A stretch of 64,000 bases of DNA. Origin: Niveispirillum sp048066115. GTDB lineage: Bacteria; Pseudomonadota; Alphaproteobacteria; Azospirillales; Azospirillaceae. How positions within the stretch are numbered: the first letter of the stretch is position 1; each line of letters starts with the position of its first letter. Location: NCBI RefSeq assembly GCF_048066115.1, contig NZ_JBLTYX010000021.1, forward strand, positions 48,081 through 112,080, written 5' to 3'. The notes under the pieces were generated by a model that did no database searches, was not told the DNA's origin, and saw nothing but the letters and a program-made list of their open reading frames with translations. The position numbers and the translations under genes were made by a program. Shown piece by piece: positions 59,255 through 64,000 of this stretch.

Positions 59255-61143
59255 GCATGGATATGCATTTCGAGGTCCGGGGCCTGCGGGTGACGGCCGG
59301 GGACACGGTGATCGTCGATGATGTCGGGTTCGCCATTCCGCGTGGCGGGGTGCTGGCCCTGATCGGGGAAAGCGGGTCGGGCAAGACCACCATCGCCATG
59401 GCCCTGATGGGCTATGCCCGCCTGGGCTGCCACATCTCCGGCGGGTCGGTGCGGGTGGGCGGGACGCAGGTGCTGGGATTGGATGAGGATGGGCTGGCGC
59501 GCTTGCGCGGCGACCGGGTGTCCTATATCGCGCAGTCGGCCGCCGCATCGTTCAACCCGTCGCGGCGCATCATGGACCAGGTGGTGGAACCCGCCCTGAT
59601 CCATGGCAAGCTGGACCGGCGGGCAGCCGAAACCAAAGCCATCGGACTGTTCCGGTCGCTGGCATTGCCGCAGCCGGAAACCATCGGCGAGCGGTATCCG
59701 CACCAGCTTTCGGGCGGGCAGTTGCAGCGGCTGATGGCGGCGATGGCGCTGATCACCGATCCGGAACTGGTGATCCTGGACGAGCCGACCACGGCGCTGG
59801 ACGTCACCACCCAGATCGAGGTGCTGCGCGCCTTCAAACAGGCCGTGCGCGACCAGGGGGCCACCGCGGTCTATGTCTCCCACGACCTGGCCGTCGTCGC
59901 CCAGATGGCCGATGCCATCCTGGTGCTGAACAAGGGGCGGGTGCGGGAGAACGGGGCGGCGGCGCAGGTGCTGCGGGCGCCGGCGGATGAGTATACGCGG
60001 ACGCTGATGGCGGCGGCGCATCCGTCGCCCCGTCATCCCGGCGAAAGCCGGGACCCAGGGGCCACAAGAACTGTCCCGGACGCCGCACCCAACGACGCTG
60101 CCGACAGGTCGGGCACGCCGCCCCTGGGTCCCGGCTTTCGCCGGGATGACGGAAAGGGGGAAGTCCTTCTGGAGATCAAATCGCTGACCGCCGGCTATGG
60201 CCCCATCAGCCGCGATGGCCTGCCCGCCACCCCCATCCTGCGCGATGTCAGCCTGACCATCGCGCGCGGCGGCACGCTGGGGGTGATCGGGGAGAGCGGG
60301 TCGGGCAAGTCGACGCTGGCCCGTGTCATCGCCGGATTGCTGCCACCGGCACAGGGGACCGTGAGGTTCGATGGCAGCCCCCTGCCCCCCGGCCTGGATG
60401 CACGCAGCCGCGACCAGTTCCGCCGCATCCAGCTGGTGTTCCAGAACGCCGATACGGCGCTGAACCCCGCGCACAGCGTGGGCGAGATCATCGGGCGGCC
60501 GCTTGCCTTCTATCATGAGCTGAAGGGGGAGGCAGCAAAGCGGCGGGTGGCGGAACTGCTGGACCTGATCCGGTTGCCGGCGGGGCTGGCCGACCGGCCC
60601 TGCGGCGGGCTGTCGGGCGGGCAGAAGCAGCGCATCAACCTGGCCCGCGCGCTGGCCGCCAAGCCCGACCTGATCATGTGCGATGAGGTCACCTCGGCGC
60701 TGGATACGGTGGTTGGCGCTGCCATCCTGGATCTGCTGGCGGAGTTGAAGCGGGAGCTGGGGCTGGCCTACCTGTTCATCAGCCATGACATCGCCACCGT
60801 GCGCGCCATCGCCGACGACATATTGGTGCTCTATGCCGGCACGCCGGTGGAGATCGGGGCGCGCCAGGGCTATGAGGCCGCCGCCCGCCATCCCTACACC
60901 GACCTGCTGATCGGGTCGGTGCCGGAATTGCGCCAGGGCTGGCTGGAGGAACAGGGGGCCAGGCCCGCCCCGCCCGCCATCGGGGCGGCGAAGAAGGGAG
61001 CCGAGCTTTGCCGCTTCCTGCCGCGCTGCACATCGCGGGTGGCCGGACAGTGCGATGAATTCACCCCGCCCCGGCGCAACATGCCGGGCGGCAACACCAT
61101 CCTGTGCCATCGCCCAGAGGGCGCATTGGAAGGATCACTGTGA
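59251..61143 (+). CDS. Dual-ATPase ABC transporter protein with an in-frame repeat insert
   Basis: This 630-residue cytoplasmic protein has two ABC ATPase domains. Domain 1 (about 5-258) shows GESGSGKTT, LSGGQLQR and LVILDEPTT. Domain 2 (about 307-600) shows GESGSGKST, LSGGQKQR and LIMCDEVTS. The second ends with the oligopeptide-type Cys cluster LCRFLPRCTSRVAGQC. Between the domains, residues about 261-300 are encoded by a family A palindromic repeat (HPGESRDPGAT ... PGFRRDDG) with no stop in frame. It energises the import of the ligand bound by the 55926 gene product. The insert lies in a linker and probably does not break function. Confidence 0.92.
   Translation: MSMDMHFEVRGLRVTAGDTVIVDDVGFAIPRGGVLALIGESGSGKTTIAMALMGYARLGCHISGGSVRVGGTQVLGLDEDGLARLRGDRVSYIAQSAAASFNPSRRIMDQVVEPALIHGKLDRRAAETKAIGLFRSLALPQPETIGERYPHQLSGGQLQRLMAAMALITDPELVILDEPTTALDVTTQIEVLRAFKQAVRDQGATAVYVSHDLAVVAQMADAILVLNKGRVRENGAAAQVLRAPADEYTRTLMAAAHPSPRHPGESRDPGATRTVPDAAPNDAADRSGTPPLGPGFRRDDGKGEVLLEIKSLTAGYGPISRDGLPATPILRDVSLTIARGGTLGVIGESGSGKSTLARVIAGLLPPAQGTVRFDGSPLPPGLDARSRDQFRRIQLVFQNADTALNPAHSVGEIIGRPLAFYHELKGEAAKRRVAELLDLIRLPAGLADRPCGGLSGGQKQRINLARALAAKPDLIMCDEVTSALDTVVGAAILDLLAELKRELGLAYLFISHDIATVRAIADDILVLYAGTPVEIGARQGYEAAARHPYTDLLIGSVPELRQGWLEEQGARPAPPAIGAAKKGAELCRFLPRCTSRVAGQCDEFTPPRRNMPGGNTILCHRPEGALEGSL
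60031..60151. repeat. Family A palindromic repeat inside an ABC ATPase gene
   Basis: This 121-bp copy has inverted arms of 32 bp differing at one edge base. Its centre closely resembles the intergenic copy at 27292-27413 (shared ACAAG start and GGTCGGGCAC end). It is read through in frame as HPGESRDPGAT ... LGPGFRRDD. Confidence 0.92.
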
Positions 61144-61451
61144 TGCAAGCGCGTTTCGTAAGGCTGGCCGAAAAGGGCCGGCCCGCCATCACCATTACCG
61201 TCGATGGGCGCCCCGTGCAGGCGCTGGAGGGCGATACGCTGATGGTGGCCATGCTGGCCAACGGTCCCAGCCTGCGCCGGTCGGAATTCACCGATGGCAA
61301 CCGGGCCGGCTTCTGTCTGATGGGGGCCTGCCAGGATTGTTGGGTGTGGACGGCCGATGGCCACCGTCTGCGCGCCTGTTCGACCATCGCCCTGGACGGC
61401 ATGTCCCTTTCCACCCGGCAGCCGGAGGCATCATGGCCGAACCGCGTGTAA
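61143..61451 (+). CDS. (2Fe-2S)-binding small subunit of an opine-oxidase/HcnA-like flavoenzyme
   Basis: This 102-residue ferredoxin-like protein is the small subunit of a three-part amine dehydrogenase related to HcnABC, octopine/nopaline oxidase and D-hydroxyproline dehydrogenase. The cluster ligands are visible as CLMGACQDC and a later Cys in LRACST. The ATG overlaps the ATPase stop (TGATG), and the frame overlaps the next gene by 19 bp. The Cys before CLMG in a full four-Cys set would normally complete the cluster; here four Cys are present (three close together, one later). Confidence 0.88.
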   Translation: MQARFVRLAEKGRPAITITVDGRPVQALEGDTLMVAMLANGPSLRRSEFTDGNRAGFCLMGACQDCWVWTADGHRLRACSTIALDGMSLSTRQPEASWPNRV

Positions 61452-62809
61452 TTGTCGTCGGCGCCGGCCCCGCCGGCATCCGTGCGGCCGAGACGCTGGT
61501 CGCCGCCGGCATCCGGCCGGTGGTGATCGATGAGGGGCGCCGCGATGGCGGGCAGATCTATCGCCGCCAGCCGGAGACTTTCATCCGGTCCTATGGCGAC
61601 CTGTACGGGACGGAGGCTAACCGCGCCAAATCCGTGCATGACGGGTTCGATGCCCTGCGGGGGCGGATCGATTACCGGCCGGAGACCCTGGTCTGGAACA
61701 TCGCCGACGGGCAGGTCTGGACGGCCAATGGCACGAACCAGGATGCCATCGAATATGACGCGCTGATCGCGTGCACCGGGGCCACCGACCGGCTGATGCC
61801 CATGGCGGGCTGGGACCTGCCGGGCACCTACAGCCTGGGCGGGGCGCAGGTGGCGTTGAAGGCGCAGGCCTGTTCGATCGGGGCGAATGTCGTGTTCCTG
61901 GGCACGGGGCCGCTGCTCTATCTGGTGGCGTCGCAATATATCAAGGCGGGGGCGAAGGTTGCCGCCGTGCTGGATACGTCGGGCTTTGCGGCGCGGCTGA
62001 CCGCCCTTCCCGACCTGCTTTCCATGCCGTCGGTGCTGTGGAACGGTATCGCGCTGACCCGCGCCATAAAGGCGGCCGGGGTGCCGCTGCTGACCGGTGT
62101 CACGCCCGTCACCATCCAGGGCGATGCGCAGGCGGGGATCACCGGGGTTACCGTGCGCCTGCCCGATGGAACGGAACGCGGTTTCGCGGCGGATGCGGTG
62201 GCCATGGGATACCATTTGCGCCCGGAAACCCAGCTGGCCGATCTGGCCCGCTGCCAATTCGCCTTCGATGAACTGACGCGGCAGTATCTGCCGGTGCGCG
62301 ATGGCGACGGGCGGGCGGATGCGCCCACCCCGCTTTATCTGGCCGGTGACGGTGCGCGGGTGCTGGGCGCGCGGTCGGCGGAAGCATCGGGGAAGCTGGC
62401 GGCGCTGGCGGCGCTTTCCGATCTGGGGCTGCCGGTGGACAAAGGCCAGGTGATCATGCTGCGCCGCGAGGTGGCGCGCTATGGCCGCTTCGCGCGCGGG
62501 CTGGCGCGGGCGTTTCCCTGGCCGCATCAGCAGGCGGCAGCACTGGCCGACGACACGATCCTCTGCCGCTGCGAATGCGTCACGGTGGGCGACCTGCGCC
62601 GGACCATGCAGGTGACCGGGGCGGCGGAGGCCAACCGGGCCAAGGCATTCAGCCGCATCGGCATGGGCCGCTGCCAGGGCCGCTATTGCGGGCATGCGGC
62701 GGCGGAGGTGATCGCGGCGGAGGGGGATTTCCCCGTTTGCGAGGCCGGCCGCCTGCGTGGACAGGCGCCGGTGAAGCCGCTGCCCATCGCCATCGGGGAG
62801 GCGGAATGA
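61433..62809 (+). CDS. FAD/NAD(P)-dependent oxidoreductase, alpha subunit (OoxA/HcnB-like) with BFD-type 2Fe-2S domain
   Basis: This 458-residue pyridine-nucleotide-disulfide-type flavoprotein has the FAD motif VIVVGAGPAGIRAAETL at the N-terminus, ACTGATDRLMPMAGW, and the second nucleotide motif FLGTGPLLYLVA. A C-terminal BFD-like [2Fe-2S] domain carries CRCECVTVGDLR and GRCQGRYCG. This architecture is typical of HcnB and opine oxidase subunit A. ATG 61433 has GGAGG five bases upstream; the frame extends far upstream without meaning. It overlaps the genes before and after. It likely carries electrons from the beta subunit to an acceptor. Confidence 0.9.
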   Translation: MAEPRVIVVGAGPAGIRAAETLVAAGIRPVVIDEGRRDGGQIYRRQPETFIRSYGDLYGTEANRAKSVHDGFDALRGRIDYRPETLVWNIADGQVWTANGTNQDAIEYDALIACTGATDRLMPMAGWDLPGTYSLGGAQVALKAQACSIGANVVFLGTGPLLYLVASQYIKAGAKVAAVLDTSGFAARLTALPDLLSMPSVLWNGIALTRAIKAAGVPLLTGVTPVTIQGDAQAGITGVTVRLPDGTERGFAADAVAMGYHLRPETQLADLARCQFAFDELTRQYLPVRDGDGRADAPTPLYLAGDGARVLGARSAEASGKLAALAALSDLGLPVDKGQVIMLRREVARYGRFARGLARAFPWPHQQAAALADDTILCRCECVTVGDLRRTMQVTGAAEANRAKAFSRIGMGRCQGRYCGHAAAEVIAAEGDFPVCEAGRLRGQAPVKPLPIAIGEAE

Positions 62810-63954
62810 TGACCAATCCCGTGACCACCAGCGACGTGCTGATCATCGGCGGCGGCCTGATGGGTTCATCCGCCGCCTTCTTCCTGCGCCACACATATGG
62901 GCTGTCCGTCACCCTGATCGAAAGCGATCTGGTGGGGCGGCAGGCCAGCGGCACCAATTTCGGCAATGTCCGCCGCCAGGGACGGCCCATCCATCAGCTG
63001 CATCTGGCCAACCGGTCGCTGGAAATCTGGCGCCAGGCGAACCAGTTGCTGGGCGCGGATGTCGAATATCTCCAGTCCGGCCATATCCGCGTCTGCTATC
63101 GCGAGCGGCCGGAGAATGTCGGCAAGATGGAGGAATATGCCGATCAGGCCCGGCAGAACGGGCTGGATCTGGAAATCCTGTCCGGCAATGCGCTGCGCGA
63201 CCGGTTTCCGTTCTTCGGGGCCGATGTGCTGGCGGGCTCATATTCCGCCATGGACGGGCATGCCAACCCGCGTCTGGCGGCACCGGCCTTCGCCCGGGCG
63301 GCGGTGCGGCTGGGGGCGCAGGTGTTCGAGAACACCCGTATCAGCCATATCGTGAAGGAAGACACCGATTTCATCGCCACCGCCAAGGATGGCCGCACCT
63401 TCCGGGCGCCGGTGCTGCTGATCACCGCCGGGGCCTGGGCGGGGGAATTGTCGGCGCAGTTCGGGGAGCCGGTGAAGCTGACGGCGCGCAGCCCGACCAT
63501 GTCGGTCACCGAGCCCGTGCCCTATGCCATCGCCCCGGCCGTGGGGGTGATGACGCCGCTGGAGGTCGAAACCGTCTATTTCCGGCAGGTGGCGCGCGGC
63601 AATATCGTCCTGGGCGGGTCCACGCGCGGGCCGGCGGTGGCGGAGACCTATCGGTCCTTCGTGAAGCCGCAGAATATCCTGACGCAGATGCAGCAGTTGC
63701 GAAGGCTGGCCCCGGCCCTGGCCAGGCTGAACATCATCCGCGTCTGGACGGGGATCGAGGGCTATATGGATGACAGTCTGCCGGTGATGGGGCCCAGTGT
63801 CACCACCAGCGGACTGTTCTACGCCTTCGGCTTCTCGGGCTCGGGCTTCCAGATCGGGCCGGGCGTGGGCCAGACCATGGCGGAACTGATCGCCACGGGG
63901 GCGACGGGCATCGACCTGTCGCCATACAGGGTGGAGCGGGTGCGGTCCCTGTAG
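62806..63954 (+). CDS. FAD-dependent oxidoreductase, beta subunit (OoxB/HcnC-like)
   Basis: This 382-residue DAO-fold flavoprotein is the likely catalytic subunit that oxidises the amine C-N bond. The FAD motif VLIIGGGLMGSSAAFFL is near the N-terminus, followed by GRQASGTNFGNVRRQGRP and the C-terminal FGFSGSGFQIGPGVG. The start overlaps the alpha-subunit stop as ATGA; a second ATG follows immediately. The TAG stop lies within the first bases of a family B repeat. With the two preceding genes it forms a heterotrimeric opine/proline/hydroxyproline/glycine-type dehydrogenase. Which substrate is used cannot be read from sequence. Confidence 0.9.
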   Translation: MMTNPVTTSDVLIIGGGLMGSSAAFFLRHTYGLSVTLIESDLVGRQASGTNFGNVRRQGRPIHQLHLANRSLEIWRQANQLLGADVEYLQSGHIRVCYRERPENVGKMEEYADQARQNGLDLEILSGNALRDRFPFFGADVLAGSYSAMDGHANPRLAAPAFARAAVRLGAQVFENTRISHIVKEDTDFIATAKDGRTFRAPVLLITAGAWAGELSAQFGEPVKLTARSPTMSVTEPVPYAIAPAVGVMTPLEVETVYFRQVARGNIVLGGSTRGPAVAETYRSFVKPQNILTQMQQLRRLAPALARLNIIRVWTGIEGYMDDSLPVMGPSVTTSGLFYAFGFSGSGFQIGPGVGQTMAELIATGATGIDLSPYRVERVRSL

Positions 63955-64000
63955 GTCAGGTCGAGCGAAGGCGAGCCCTGACGGAAAAGGCTTCAAGCAA
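63951..64000. repeat. Family B palindromic repeat, cut by window end
   Basis: GTAGGTCAGGTCGAGCGAAG and the following GGCGAGCCCTGACGG match the left arm of the 39417-39505 element, with one missing C. The right arm would lie beyond the window. Its first bases provide the TAG stop of the preceding gene. Confidence 0.8.

Noticed and set aside
61055..61432. Upstream extension of the alpha-subunit reading frame
   Set aside because: It overlaps the ATPase end and the whole 2Fe-2S gene in another frame. The FAD motif and GGAGG support the start at 61433.
58921..62695. Minus-strand frames of over 500 codons opposite the second importer and the flavoenzyme subunits
   Set aside because: They are antisense shadows of well-supported genes. 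Composition is His/Gln/Arg-rich without motifs.

Overview
The window is high-GC DNA with strong G/C at third codon positions. It carries TonB-dependent receptors, an HWE-family sensor kinase, malate synthase G and abundant palindromic intergenic repeats. Together these suggest a metabolically versatile, free-living or plant-associated alphaproteobacterium. A Rhodospirillales/Azospirillaceae-like origin is possible, but no rRNA or other marker is present to prove it. No tRNA, rRNA, CRISPR array, IS transposase or replication origin was seen.

Layout. (1) 0-7.3 kb: the end of a TonB-dependent receptor, then an oxidative sugar-acid cluster of lactonase, enolase-superfamily dehydratase, MFS carrier, SDR and aldose epimerase. 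The two arms diverge from a shared promoter region with a small palindrome. (2) 7.4-16.1 kb: a peptide-type ABC importer operon led by a TTC38-like TPR protein, in which the substrate-binding protein is fused to a permease. It converges on an amidase/P1-peptidase pair. (3) 16.1-21 kb: a surface or periplasmic GIN-domain protein, a CueR-type promoter driving a copper ATPase, and an MHS-type carrier. (4) 21-25.1 kb: LysR with a divergent SDR, a GlxA-type regulator and an M23 peptidase. (5) 25.2-36.1 kb: amine/amino-acid and semialdehyde metabolism, with an SDR, M20 hydrolase, Lrp regulator, omega-transaminase, tartrate/isopropylmalate-type dehydrogenase, succinate-semialdehyde dehydrogenase, two-domain GNAT and a second aldehyde dehydrogenase. 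A frame-disrupted HTH gene lies among them. (6) 36.1-37.1 kb: a small, less GC-rich patch with two hypothetical ORFs, one ending like an antitoxin, beside a nested palindrome. (7) 37.1-42.7 kb: malate synthase G with a divergent IclR regulator, then a response regulator and hybrid HWE kinase. (8) 42.7-46.5 kb: two MarR regulators and a divergent EmrAB-type efflux pair. (9) 46.6-50.1 kb: an arsR-arsI-arsC-aquaporin operon with clear operator palindromes, and a divergent DUF1624-type membrane protein. (10) 50.3-64 kb: a TonB receptor, 2-hydroxyacid dehydrogenase, HAD hydrolase, amine/amino-acid oxidase, a complete second peptide/opine-type ABC importer and a three-subunit HcnABC/opine-oxidase-like flavoenzyme. 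Region 10 looks like a pathway from outer-membrane uptake to oxidation of one amino-acid-derived substrate.

The strongest structural theme beyond genes is repeats. At least three palindromic families are scattered through the window. One copy of the main family sits in frame inside an ABC ATPase gene, and another family appears to supply the stop codon of the last gene. The most unusual protein is the 848-residue substrate-binding-protein/permease fusion, which has an extra membrane helix between its two halves.
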